Shown: positions 8,657 to 16,955, numbered from the stretch's first letter. The stretch: DNA of 64,000 nucleotides from Rhizobium sophoriradicis (GCF_003939025.1 NZ_RQIH01000010.1:124001-188000), one strand, 5' to 3'. Translations and numbers: made by a program. Notes: generated from the letters alone by a model not told the origin.

Positions 8657-8689
8657 ATAATTTAGTTGACTCTGTCAACTAAATTATTG
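8657..8689. promoter_or_regulatory. Perfect 15-bp-arm palindrome, probable MarR operator
   Basis: AATAATTTAGTTGAC and GTCAACTAAATTATT form a perfect inverted repeat around TCT, starting five bases after the racemase stop. The core TTAGTTGAC-N3-GTCAACTAA is the size and type bound by MarR dimers, and its right end runs into a TTGACA (8688-8693) that could be a -35 box. The MarR-GNAT gene starts 194 bases downstream. It could also act as a hairpin in the racemase transcript. Confidence 0.7.
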
Positions 8690-8739
8690 ACAAGTGTCTT
8701 CATGCGGAGATCTTTTGTCAGTTTGTTGGCACGTCGGCC

Positions 8740-8850
8740 ACCCCTCCTTCCATCATGCTCGGGCTCGTCCCAAGCATCTGCCTCCGTTCGATAGGACAGC
8801 AGATCCTCGGGACAAGGCCGAGGATGACGAGCGAGAAGCGGGCTTGTCAA
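8740..8850. repeat. Palindromic intergenic repeat (family D)
   Basis: ATGCTCGGGCTCGTCCCAAG on the left faces CTCGGGACAAGGCCGAGGAT on the right, giving an imperfect inverted element of about 110 bases. It separates the palindrome at 8657 from the MarR-GNAT start codon. Confidence 0.65.
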
Positions 8851-8882
8851 CAATCTGGCGAGGTCTCCCCCTGGAGATCACC

Positions 8883-9800
8883 ATGTCCGATACCGCCCTC
8901 ATCGAAACCGCCCGCGATTTCAACCGCTTCTATACGAATTTCCTCGGCCTGCTGAACAAGGCCTATCTCGACTCGCCCTACACGCTGACGGACGCCCGCA
9001 TTCTCTTCGAGATCGGCTCGCATGAGGGCGTCAGTGCCGTGGCGCTTGTCCGCGACCTGCATCTCGACCCGGCCTATCTCAGCCGCATCCTCAAGCGTTT
9101 CCGCGCCGAGGGACTGATCGAAACCAACCCCGATCCGGCCGATCTGCGCAGCCAGATCATCACTGTCACCGAGCAGGGACATGTGCAATTCGAGGAACTC
9201 GGCCGGCGCGCCAATGCGCAGATCGCCGCCCGGTTCGAAACTCTCGCGACCGGCGAGCCGCAGGCGGTCGTTTCCGCCATGGACAGGATCCGCGCCCTCC
9301 TCGACCCCGCGGCCAAACCCGCCCCCGCCGTCATCCGCCCCCACCGCGCCGGCGATATCGGCTGGATGGTGCAGAGCCAGGGGCGCTTCTATGCCGAGGA
9401 ATATGGCTGGGACCTGCGCTTCGAGGCGCTGGTCGCCGAGGTCGCCGGCAAATTCCTCGCCAACTTCGACCCCGCCATGGAATATTGCTGGATCGCCGAA
9501 CGCGGCGGCGTCAATGTCGGCTCGGTCCTCGTCACCAATGGCGGCGACGGTATCGCCAAGCTGCGGCTGCTCTATGTCGACAAGGCGGCCCGCGGCCTCG
9601 GGCTCGGCAAGCTGTTGGTCGACGAATGCATCCGCTTCTGCAGGCAGAAGGGTTACCGCGAGCTTTCGCTCTGGACCAACGACATGCTGGAGACAGCTCG
9701 CGCGATCTACATCAAATCAGGCTTCCGACTTGTCTCCGAGGAGAGACATCGTATGTTCGGCCCTGAAGCGAACGGCCAGAACTGGGTCCTCGCCCTCTGA
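8883..9800 (+). CDS. MarR-GNAT fusion: regulator with acetyltransferase domain
   Basis: A 305-residue two-domain protein. Residues about 1-145 are a MarR winged helix (SPYTLTDARILFEIGSHEG; LHLDPAYLSRILKRFRAEGL); residues about 155-305 are a GNAT N-acetyltransferase (acetyl-CoA loop region RGLGLGKLLVDECIRFCRQKGY, then LWTNDMLETARAIYIKSGF). The ATG at 8883 is preceded by GGAG at good spacing; the upstream open frame crosses a repeat and is not coding. The fusion suggests that acetyl-CoA or an acetylated ligand is linked to DNA binding, but the target is unknown. The palindrome at 8657-8689 is a candidate autoregulatory site. Confidence 0.87.
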   Translation: MSDTALIETARDFNRFYTNFLGLLNKAYLDSPYTLTDARILFEIGSHEGVSAVALVRDLHLDPAYLSRILKRFRAEGLIETNPDPADLRSQIITVTEQGHVQFEELGRRANAQIAARFETLATGEPQAVVSAMDRIRALLDPAAKPAPAVIRPHRAGDIGWMVQSQGRFYAEEYGWDLRFEALVAEVAGKFLANFDPAMEYCWIAERGGVNVGSVLVTNGGDGIAKLRLLYVDKAARGLGLGKLLVDECIRFCRQKGYRELSLWTNDMLETARAIYIKSGFRLVSEERHRMFGPEANGQNWVLAL

Positions 9801-9824
9801 ATTTGCTGCGCACAAAAGTTTCGC

Positions 9825-9853
9825 TTGATTTGGAAACGATCATTTCCTAATTA
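9825..9853 (+). promoter_or_regulatory. TetR gene promoter with operator in the spacer
   Basis: A -35-like TTGATT (9825-9830) and a -10-like TAATTA (9848-9853) are 17 bases apart, and the spacer holds the near-perfect palindrome GGAAACGATCATTTCC (9832-9847). A start point about seven bases after the -10 box falls on or next to the ATG at 9861, so the mRNA may be leaderless. Confidence 0.55.
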
Positions 9854-9860
9854 GGTGGAC

Positions 9861-10484
9861 ATGACCGACGCCAGCCTCACACCAAATGAAACAACCCGCA
9901 GCCGTGGCCGGCCGCGCGAGTTCGATATGGACGCAGCGCTGGATTCGGCCCTGCGGGTGTTTTCAGAACGCGGCTACCACGCCACCTCGATCAGCGATCT
10001 GACCGAGGCAATGAGCCTCGCCTCCGGCAGCATCTACAAGGCGTTCAAGGACAAGCGCGGCGTCTTCCTCGCCGCTTTTGGTCGTTATCGTCAACTCGGT
10101 CGGCGGCGTCTGGAAGCGATGATTGCGCCCGCGGCGACCGGTCGCGAAAAAGTCTTCCAGATGGTGATGTATTATACGGAACTTTCCTATGGCGATGCCG
10201 GCCGCAAAGGCTGCCTCGTCGTCGGCGGCGCCAATGACTTCGCCCTGTTGGATGAGGAAACCGCCGCCCATGTCGCGACCGCCTTTGCCGCGGACGAGAG
10301 GCTGATGGCCGATCTCATCCGCATCGGCCAGGCCGATGGCACCATCCCGCAAACGGTGGATGCGGATGCCGCCGCCCTCGCCTTCCTCTGCCTGACCAAG
10401 GGCCTGCGCGTCATCGGCAAGACGGGACGCAGCCGACAGGAAATGATTTCAGCGGCCGAAGCCGCGATGAAGCTCGTGAGCTGA
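9861..10484 (+). CDS. TetR/AcrR family transcriptional regulator
   Basis: The protein has about 207 residues (209 if the GTG at 9855 is used). The N-terminal helix-turn-helix is classic TetR: FSERGYHATSISDLTEAM, then GSIYKAFKDKRGVFLAAF (about residues 36-70), preceded by a basic RSRGRPREFD arm. The C-terminal ligand domain is of the type paired with efflux pumps. It lies 102 bases before an MFS transporter gene in the same direction, the probable target along with itself. The AGGTGG just before the ATG may be part of a ribosome site, or the message may start at the ATG. Confidence 0.87.
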   Translation: MTDASLTPNETTRSRGRPREFDMDAALDSALRVFSERGYHATSISDLTEAMSLASGSIYKAFKDKRGVFLAAFGRYRQLGRRRLEAMIAPAATGREKVFQMVMYYTELSYGDAGRKGCLVVGGANDFALLDEETAAHVATAFAADERLMADLIRIGQADGTIPQTVDADAAALAFLCLTKGLRVIGKTGRSRQEMISAAEAAMKLVS

Positions 10485-10586
10485 AAACAGACGAGCGAAT
10501 ACCGGCACCCGGTCAAGGATCGGGTGGCTGCAGCCAGCATTCTTGCATTCAATCTTCCCGATCTTCGAATAATACCGGAGTTTCTA

Positions 10587-11795
10587 ATGAGCATTTCAGC
10601 CACTACGCCCGATAATGCCATTCCACGAGCGCTATCCCCCTGGCTCACCTTCCTTTTCGCCGCTGCTTGCGGGCTGGTGGCCGCCAATCTCTATTATGGC
10701 CAGCCGCTTGCCGGGCCGATCAGCGCCGATCTCGGCTTCACGCCGGCCGCGACTGGGCTGATCGTCACGCTGACGCAGATCGGCTACGGCCTCGGCCTGC
10801 TGCTGATCGTGCCGCTCGGCGACCTCACCGAAAACCGCCGGCTGGTGCTGGCGCTGGTCGCCGTCTCCGCCGTCGCCCTGATCGGCGCCGCGCTGTCTTC
10901 GACACCGGCCATGTTCCTCACCGCCTCACTGTCGATCGGCCTCGCCTCGGTCGCCGTTCAGGTGCTCGTGCCCTTCGCCGCGAACATGGCGCCGGATGCG
11001 ACGCGTGGCCAGGTCGTCGGCAATGTCATGAGCGGCCTGCTCTGCGGCATCATGCTGGCCCGCCCCTTCGCAAGCTTCGTCGCCGAGGCCTCCTCCTGGC
11101 ACATGGTCTATTACGTCACCGCGGCGCTGATGCTCATGCTCGCCATCATCCTGCGCGTCAACCTGCCGGTCCGTGTGCCGAAGACCAAACTCGGCTATGG
11201 CGAACTGCTTGCCTCCATGGCGCATCTGGCGCTGACCTCGCGGGTGCTGCAGCGCCGCGCCCTCTATCAGGCCGGCATGTTCGGCGCCTTCAGCCTGTTC
11301 TGGACGACGACGCCGCTGCTGCTTGCAAGCCCGACCTTTGGCCTGACACAGAACGGCATCGCCCTCTTCGCGCTTGCGGGTGCGGCCGGCGCCGTCGCCT
11401 CGCCGATTGCCGGCCGGCTCGCCGATCGCGGCATGACGAAGGTCGCCTCGGCCATCGCCATGCTGCTCGGCATGGCGTCCTTCCTGATCAGCCATTTCGC
11501 CGCCGACGGCTCGCTGACCGCCCTGATCTTGCTGACGGTGGCGGCGATCACACTCGATTTCGGCGTGACCACCAACCTCGTCTGCGGCCAGCGCGCCATC
11601 TATGGGCTGAACCCGGAACATCGCAGCCGGCTGAACGGCCTCTTCATGGCCACCTTCTTTGCCGGCGGCGCGCTCGGCTCGGCGCTCGGCGGTTGGGCCT
11701 ACGCCACCGGCGGCTGGACGATGACCGCCTGGATCGGCTTCGCCTTTCCGGCGCTCGCCTTCATGCTGTTCCTGACGGAAGGGCGCGGGAAGTAA
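10587..11795 (+). CDS. MFS transporter (drug/sugar efflux type)
   Basis: A 402-residue major facilitator with about twelve hydrophobic helices. The loop between helices 2 and 3 carries PLGDLTENRRLVL, the family's motif-A region, and the central region has typical amphipathic breaks. The first helix (SPWLTFLFAAACGLVAANLY) and YYGQPLAGPIS resemble the YnfM/arabinose-efflux-like group. Start ATG at 10587 follows GGAG at suitable spacing. The TetR gene upstream suggests inducible export of a toxic compound; the substrate cannot be read from sequence. Confidence 0.87.
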   Translation: MSISATTPDNAIPRALSPWLTFLFAAACGLVAANLYYGQPLAGPISADLGFTPAATGLIVTLTQIGYGLGLLLIVPLGDLTENRRLVLALVAVSAVALIGAALSSTPAMFLTASLSIGLASVAVQVLVPFAANMAPDATRGQVVGNVMSGLLCGIMLARPFASFVAEASSWHMVYYVTAALMLMLAIILRVNLPVRVPKTKLGYGELLASMAHLALTSRVLQRRALYQAGMFGAFSLFWTTTPLLLASPTFGLTQNGIALFALAGAAGAVASPIAGRLADRGMTKVASAIAMLLGMASFLISHFAADGSLTALILLTVAAITLDFGVTTNLVCGQRAIYGLNPEHRSRLNGLFMATFFAGGALGSALGGWAYATGGWTMTAWIGFAFPALAFMLFLTEGRGK

Positions 11796-11900
11796 ATTAC
11801 CTGACACACAGTCTTGAAAATCGGAGTCGATCTCGGAGTCACACGTGAGTTAAAGTGAGCGGACGACAGGGTTTCTCATTTTTGCAGGGATGCTTCCGGC

Positions 11901-12131
11901 ATGGAAATGGATGAAGAAAAGATCGACGATGCCGTTCTCGCTTTGCTCTGGCTGACGCTGCATGACGGCGATCGGGCCTGGAAAGGCTTCGACTGGGACG
12001 TGATGGATCGTTTGTACAAGAAGGGCCTGATTGCCAATCCCGCGGGCAAGGCCAAGTCGGTCGTTCTCAGCGACGAAGGGTTACAGCGGTCGGAGGAATT
12101 GTTCCGCGCTCTGTTTACGCGATCGACGTAA
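11901..12131 (+). CDS. DUF6429 family small protein
   Basis: A 76-residue acidic protein matching the DUF6429 pattern as I remember it: KIDDAVLALLWLTLHDGDRAWKG-type N terminus, then DWDVMDRLYKKGLI and KSVVLSDEGLQRSEELFR. The fold looks like a small winged-helix-like protein, but function is unknown. It stands alone, downstream of the MFS gene by about 105 bases and convergent with the HxlR gene. A second possible start is the ATG two codons later. Confidence 0.75.
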   Translation: MEMDEEKIDDAVLALLWLTLHDGDRAWKGFDWDVMDRLYKKGLIANPAGKAKSVVLSDEGLQRSEELFRALFTRST

Positions 12132-12147
12132 AAGAAGCCCTCGCCCC

Positions 12148-12564
12148 TTAACCATCGGCGGAATCAAAACGCGAGCGGGCGGCGCGCACCGCATCATGGT
12201 TCGCTTCCGCCCAGTTCAACAGCTGCGACAGCGGCTGGTAGAGCGAACGTCCGAGATCGGTCATCGAATATTCGACGCTCGGCGGCTTGGTCGGGAAGAC
12301 CTCGCGGGCGATATAACCGTCCCTCTGCAGATCGCGCAACGTCTGCGTCAGCATGCGCTGCGAAATGTCGGGAAGCATCCGCCTGAGTTCGCCGAAGCGG
12401 CGCGGCTCGGCCGCCAGAACTTCGAGCAGCAGCGTCGACCATTTGCCGCCGATCTGCTGCATCATGTCCCTGACCGGGCAGTTGGAAAAATCGAGGCCGG
12501 CGAGATCGATCTCGCGTCGCGCCCCAGGCATCCTGTTCTTCAGACTGAGGACTGCGCCGCTCAT
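12148..12564 (-). CDS. HxlR family transcriptional regulator
   Basis: The 138-residue protein has the HxlR winged helix with a conserved cysteine in its N-terminal part: FSNCPVRDMMQQIGGKWS (Cys at about residue 29), then FGELRRMLPDISQRMLTQTL and the wing YSMTDLGRSL. Members of this family such as QorR sense electrophiles through that cysteine. It is divergent from a quinone-oxidoreductase-like SDR gene, the same arrangement as E. coli ytfH/qorB, so regulation of that gene is likely. The operator candidate is at 12640-12662. Confidence 0.88.
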   Translation of the reverse strand: MSGAVLSLKNRMPGARREIDLAGLDFSNCPVRDMMQQIGGKWSTLLLEVLAAEPRRFGELRRMLPDISQRMLTQTLRDLQRDGYIAREVFPTKPPSVEYSMTDLGRSLYQPLSQLLNWAEANHDAVRAARSRFDSADG

Positions 12565-12639
12565 CTGCTGGTTCCTTTTTGGTAACTTACAGCCGAAAAG
12601 CTGCCTCCTTTACACAGTGAAGTCAATTCCTATTCTAGA

Positions 12640-12662
12640 GTTAGTCTCTTTTTGAGACCAAC
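12640..12662. promoter_or_regulatory. Candidate HxlR operator
   Basis: GTTAGTCTC and GAGACCAAC are 9-base arms with one mismatch around T5, placed in the 123-bp divergent gap, 25 bases before the SDR start codon. Confidence 0.5.
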
Positions 12663-12687
12663 ACTCAACGCAGAAGGAAACGACTTC

Positions 12688-13593
12688 ATGAGCGAAACCA
12701 TCCTGGTCACCGGTGCTGCCGGACAGCTCGGCCAGCGCGTCATCCACCATCTCCTCGAGACCTATAAGGTCGCCCCCGGCGCGGTCGTCGCTGCCACCCG
12801 CAACCCGGAAAAGCTCGCCGAACTCGCCAACAAGGGCGTTCTCAGCCGCAAGGCCGATTTCGATGACGCGGCCGGCCTGGAACAGGCCTTCGCCGGCATC
12901 GACCGTCTGCTGATCATCAGCACCGATGCGCTCGACACCCCCGGCAGGCGCCTCGCCCAGCACAAGGCCGCCGTCGCCGCTGCCGTCAAGGCGGGCGTCA
13001 AGCACATTGCCTACACCTCGATGCCGGCGCCCGACAATTCACTCGTCACCTTCGCACCCGACCATCTCGGCACCGAAAACGCCATCAAGGCAAGCGGCAT
13101 CGCCTACACAATCTTCCGCAACGCCTGGTATCACGACAATTACATGCACAGCATGCCGCACAACCTGCAGGGCGGCAAATGGTATAGCGCGACGGGCAAT
13201 GGCAAGGTCGCGAACATCTCGCGCGACGATTGCGCGCTCGCGATCGCCGCAGCCCTTGCCTCCGGCAGCTCGGAAAGCGCCACCTACACGCTGACCGGCG
13301 CGGTGTCGCTCGCCAACCGGCAGATCTCCGCCATCATCTCCGAAGCCGCCGGCAAGCCGCTGGAAGTGATCGACGTCACCGACGAACAGCTTGGCCAAGG
13401 CATGCGCGGCGCCGGCCTCCCGGGCTTCGTCGCCGACATGCTGGTTTCAGCCGACGCCAACATCCGCGCCGGCAATTTCGACATCGTCACCGGTGATTTC
13501 GCAAAGCTGACCGGCAAACAGCCGCAACCGCTGGAGGATTTCTTCGTGGCGCATAAAGCGGCGCTGACGTCGGCTGGAACTGGCGGGCACTGA
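12688..13593 (+). CDS. NmrA/QorB-like NAD(P)H:quinone oxidoreductase (SDR)
   Basis: A 301-residue atypical short-chain dehydrogenase. The N terminus has the Rossmann signature TGAAGQLGQRV (about residues 7-17), and residues ISTDALD, YTSMPAPDNS and FRNAWYHDNY follow the QorB/NmrA pattern, which reduces quinones with NADPH. The start ATG follows AGAAGGAAAC. The divergent HxlR gene and the palindrome between them suggest induction by quinones or other electrophiles (inference by analogy with QorB). A MITE-like repeat follows the gene. Confidence 0.85.
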   Translation: MSETILVTGAAGQLGQRVIHHLLETYKVAPGAVVAATRNPEKLAELANKGVLSRKADFDDAAGLEQAFAGIDRLLIISTDALDTPGRRLAQHKAAVAAAVKAGVKHIAYTSMPAPDNSLVTFAPDHLGTENAIKASGIAYTIFRNAWYHDNYMHSMPHNLQGGKWYSATGNGKVANISRDDCALAIAAALASGSSESATYTLTGAVSLANRQISAIISEAAGKPLEVIDVTDEQLGQGMRGAGLPGFVADMLVSADANIRAGNFDIVTGDFAKLTGKQPQPLEDFFVAHKAALTSAGTGGH

Positions 13594-13611
13594 CGCATTT
13601 GCGGGCGGTAG

Positions 13612-13800
13612 TTGGGTCACCCCCTCTGCCCTACCGGGCATCTCCCCCACAAGGGGGAGATCGGCAGAGGTTGGAACATCGCTCCCTCTCCACCGTATCG
13701 GCCTAGACGTGCGGTAGTTATCTGGGCAAAGTCATCGCCCCCACCCGATCTCCCCCCTTGTGGGGAGATGCCCGGCAGGGCAGAGGGGGTAGCCCCCCCG
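13612..13800. repeat. MITE-like element with long inverted arms (family C), copy 2
   Basis: Arms CACCCCCTCTGCCCTACCGG and CTCCCCCACAAGGGGGAGAT on the left face their complement on the right (ATCTCCCCCCTTGTGGGGAG, then GCAGGGCAGAGGGGG). The centre contains TCTCCACCGTATCGG, similar to TCTCTACCGTTTCGT in copy 1 at 4695-4886. It lies between two convergent genes. Confidence 0.8.
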
Positions 13801-13818
13801 TGACGACCAATTGCTTCC

Positions 13819-14571
13819 TTAAACCGCCTGTCCGCAAGCCCGGCAAAACCGCCGCACCGTCTCGGCCATGCCATACTCCAGCGCATCGGCAGTCAGCCCG
13901 TGGCCGATCGAAACTTCGGCAAGATCGGGAATCCGCTTAACCAATGCCGACAGGTTCGCGACCGTCAGATCGTGCCCGGCATTGACCGCGAGCCCGATCG
14001 CGAGCGCCGCATCCGCTGTTTTCCCGAGCGCTTCGAGAATCGGCGCTGCCCGCTCCGGCGCGTCGTAGCAGCCGCCATAGGGGCCTGTGTAAAGTTCGAT
14101 CCGGTCGGCGCCGACTGCCTTGGCGATCTCGACCGCCTGCGCATCACCATCGCCGTCGGCAAACAGCGACACGCGGCTTCCCATCTTCTTCAGCCGCGCG
14201 ACGACATCGGTGAGGAACACCTGGTGCTTGCGAAAATCCCAGCCGTGGTCGGAGGTTGCCTGTGCGGGATCATCTGGCACCAGCGTCACCTGCTCGGGCG
14301 CGGCGCCGGCGCAGAGTTCGAGGAATTCCTCCGTCGGATAACCCTCGATGTTGAACTCGGCCCCGGGAAATTCGTCGTCGATCAGGTTGCGGATGACCGG
14401 CAGATCGGAAAAGCGGATGTGGCGCTGGTCGGGACGCGGATGCACGGTCAACCCGCTGGCGCCTGCGGCAAGGGCGATTCGCCCGAGCGCTTCGACGCTC
14501 GGCCAGGGCAGGTCGCGCCGGTTGCGCAGCATGGCGACGGCATTGAGGTTCACGGAGAGCTTGGCGGGCAT
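13819..14571 (-). CDS. pdxJ: Pyridoxine 5'-phosphate synthase
   Basis: The 250-residue enzyme condenses 1-deoxy-xylulose 5-phosphate with 3-amino-2-oxopropyl phosphate, the ring-closing step of DXP-dependent vitamin B6 synthesis. The conserved N terminus KLSVNLNAVAMLRNRR, VHPRPDQRHI (about residues 44-53), EFNIEGYPTEEF, LVPDDP and a C-terminal GLAVNAGHDL and VSIGHGLTADAL are all present, including the phosphate-binding and catalytic His/Glu positions. The start at 14571 fits the family length; an ATG three codons upstream is an alternative. The open frame extends further upstream, but that part has no PdxJ character. Confidence 0.93.
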   Translation of the reverse strand: MPAKLSVNLNAVAMLRNRRDLPWPSVEALGRIALAAGASGLTVHPRPDQRHIRFSDLPVIRNLIDDEFPGAEFNIEGYPTEEFLELCAGAAPEQVTLVPDDPAQATSDHGWDFRKHQVFLTDVVARLKKMGSRVSLFADGDGDAQAVEIAKAVGADRIELYTGPYGGCYDAPERAAPILEALGKTADAALAIGLAVNAGHDLTVANLSALVKRIPDLAEVSIGHGLTADALEYGMAETVRRFCRACGQAV

Positions 14572-15014
14572 GGCTGGCATCCATCGATCACGAAACGAAA
14601 GGCCTGCTTTTAAGCCAAGTGCCCGGCGATGGCCAACGAGATTCGCAGATGGATGCGATGCCGATCGCTGATGAAACCCCAGCATTTCCAACGAGCATCG
14701 GCCAGGTGCGTACCACAAACAGTATTTACCGTCGCCTTTCAAGGTGACTGGCTGATGCGGCGGCGCAACACATGTTTTGCGGCAGCACACACGAAATCAC
14801 GCCGTCACGTTGCTATCCCATTTAAAAGAGATTATTTTTAGCACTTACAAAAACAATCATTCACGCATAACGTGGACATTGTATCGCGTAATCGTACGCC
14901 GCGTACCGCTTCTTTCCCCACGAATAAGACCGCCTAGAGGAAACCCCACTCGCCGCGCCCGGGAAGCAACTGGCAAATCCGCATGAGGTGCAACAAGATG
15001 CCCTAGGAGGGTTC
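14572..15014. other. Divergent intergenic region, pdxJ / MerR
   Basis: About 440 bases without a credible gene. It must hold both promoters. An AT-rich patch lies near 14822-14870, and CGTACGCCGCGTAC near 14894-14907 has partial dyad symmetry; I see no definite operator. Confidence 0.4.
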
Positions 15015-15704
15015 ATGCCAGACGGTTCCAAACACCTGTTTGCTGCCGGTTTCGCTTCGGAGGCCCGGTCGAAATACCGGTTCCTGCCTTCGGCCGCGCT
15101 GCCGCCGGATCTACCGGAAGGTCCGGTGCCGATTGCCGATATGGCCAACGCATTCGGCGTTACGCACAGGACGCTGCATTTCTACGAAGAGAAGGGACTG
15201 ATTTCGGCCAATCGCATCGGCCTGATGCGGGTCTACGGCCAGGACGACGTGATGCGCATGGCCGTCATCACCGTCTGCCGCGAGACGGGCATGCCGATTG
15301 CCGTGATACAGGAATTGATGGACGAGCTTCGCAAAGCCGATTCTCAGGAAGGGGCCGAGGCAATGTTCCGCGAGGCCTTGCAGGTGCGCCGGCGCGAGCT
15401 GACGGCGGAGATGTCGACGCTGCACCGCCAGCTCCAGCAGGTCAGCGACCTCCTTGATTACGACGGCAGCATCGAGACACAGCCGCTCAACGACAATCAG
15501 GATAACTCCAGCCTGACCCCGCAGGAAAAGCGCTGCCTGGAACTGATGGCGGAAGGCTATTCTACCCAGCGCATCGCCCGGGCGCTCGACCTGAAGCATG
15601 ACGAAACCAGGGATCTCGAAGCCGGAATCATCTTGAAATTCCGCGCCAACAACCGCTTCCAGGCCATTGCCAAGGCCGTCCTGCTCGGCATCGTGCAGGC
15701 CTGA
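15015..15704 (+). CDS. MerR-type regulator with LuxR-like C-terminal helix-turn-helix
   Basis: A 229-residue regulator that appears to have two DNA-binding modules. Residues about 38-110 are a MerR domain (MANAFGVTHRTLHFYEEKGLI, with the second helix VYGQDDVMRMAVIT), followed by a dimerisation coiled coil (about 115-155). The C terminus (about 165-229) reads SLTPQEKRCLELMAEGYSTQ, then RIARALDLK, the pattern of a LuxR/GerE helix-turn-helix. The ATG at 15015 has a strong GGAGGG; an upstream in-frame start is not needed. No adjacent target is obvious. Confidence 0.82.
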   Translation: MPDGSKHLFAAGFASEARSKYRFLPSAALPPDLPEGPVPIADMANAFGVTHRTLHFYEEKGLISANRIGLMRVYGQDDVMRMAVITVCRETGMPIAVIQELMDELRKADSQEGAEAMFREALQVRRRELTAEMSTLHRQLQQVSDLLDYDGSIETQPLNDNQDNSSLTPQEKRCLELMAEGYSTQRIARALDLKHDETRDLEAGIILKFRANNRFQAIAKAVLLGIVQA

Positions 15705-15757
15705 CGCCTGCAGCCGCCCGACCGCCGCCACCGTCGCCTTACCGGCTGAAACCGGGT

Positions 15758-16885
15758 TCAGCGCACGATTGTCAGCGTCTCCGCCGCACGTGTGATCGCG
15801 GTATAGAGCCAGCGTTCGCGGGTGTCGCGAAAGGCCCAGCTCTCGTCGAACAGCACGACGTCATTCCATTGCGAGCCCTGCGCCTTGTGAACGGTCAGCG
15901 CATAGCCGTAGTCGAACTCGTCGTAGCGCTTGCGGGTGTTCCAGGGAATCTCGCCTTCGACATCCTCGAAGGCCTGTTTCAGAAGCTTGATCTTGGCCGC
16001 CCCCCGATCCATGTCGTCGTCCTCGGGGCGGACGAGCAGATTGATGCCGGGTTTCGTCGTTTCCTTCGACGAGGTCATGACCTGCCACAGCGAACCGTTG
16101 AGCAGACCCTTGGCCGGGTCGTTCCTCAGGCAGACGAGCTTGTCGCCGGTCTGCGGATAATCGGCGTTAAAACCCTTCAACTCCCGCAGGCGCTGGTTAT
16201 AGCGCCGCCGCGTCCTGTTGGTGCCGACGAGCACCTGGTCGGCATCGAGCACCAGCTGCTGTGTCACCTCGCTCTTCGAAATAACCTTCGCCGTTCCGTA
16301 ATCGCCATACATCAACTCGTTGCCCTCGCGCACCTGCATGGCGAGCTTGATGATCGGATTGTCACGCGCCTGGCGGTGGATGTCGGTGAGGAGGTAATCC
16401 GGTTCCTGATTAGTGAAATAACCGCCGCCCGACACCGGCGGCAGCTGGCCGGGATCGCCGAGCACCAGGATCGGCGTGCCGAAGCTCATCAGATCCTTGC
16501 CGAGCGCCTCGTCCACCATCGAGCATTCGTCGACGATGATCAGTGCGGCTTTCGCGACCGGGCTCTGCCGGTTGATCGAAAACATCGGCGCAATCGAGGT
16601 CTTGCCGGTTTCCTCGTCCTCCACCGCCTCCTCGCCGCGCGGCCGGTAGATCAGCGAATGGATCGTCCTGGCATTGGAGGCGCCGCGCGAGCGCAGCACC
16701 TGCGCGGCCTTGCCGGTGAAGGCGGCAAACAGTACATCGCCGTCGACATTTTCGGCGAAATGCCTGGCAAGCGTCGTCTTGCCCGTCCCGGCATAGCCGA
16801 ACAGGCGAAAGAGCGGCGAGCGCCCTTCATTCAGCCATTTCGAAACAGCCTTGAGGGCTTCGTCTTGTTGCGGCGCAAATTGCAT
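15758..16885 (-). CDS. RecD-like SF1 DNA helicase, compact
   Basis: A 375-residue superfamily 1 helicase. Walker A GYAGTGKTT (about residues 30-38), Walker B IIVDECSM (about 116-123), a GDPGQLPPV motif III and a C-terminal LTVHKAQGSQWNDV (about 335-350) with AITRA form the UvrD_C_2 / RecD2 / Dda set. It lacks the large N-terminal domain of RecD and RecD2, so it is nearer to phage Dda in size. No RecB or RecC is nearby. A role in fork or recombination processing is inferred only. Confidence 0.87.
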   Translation of the reverse strand: MQFAPQQDEALKAVSKWLNEGRSPLFRLFGYAGTGKTTLARHFAENVDGDVLFAAFTGKAAQVLRSRGASNARTIHSLIYRPRGEEAVEDEETGKTSIAPMFSINRQSPVAKAALIIVDECSMVDEALGKDLMSFGTPILVLGDPGQLPPVSGGGYFTNQEPDYLLTDIHRQARDNPIIKLAMQVREGNELMYGDYGTAKVISKSEVTQQLVLDADQVLVGTNRTRRRYNQRLRELKGFNADYPQTGDKLVCLRNDPAKGLLNGSLWQVMTSSKETTKPGINLLVRPEDDDMDRGAAKIKLLKQAFEDVEGEIPWNTRKRYDEFDYGYALTVHKAQGSQWNDVVLFDESWAFRDTRERWLYTAITRAAETLTIVR

Positions 16886-16955
16886 AGCCCGGCGACTTGG
16901 CAGGATTCGCAGCCGTTAGGCAAGGCGGAAAACGGCAAATCACCGGCCCGAACGA

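Noticed and set aside
14894..14907. MerR operator in the CGTACGCCGCGTAC stretch
   Set aside because: The symmetry is short and imperfect and not placed in a recognisable 19-bp MerR promoter spacer.
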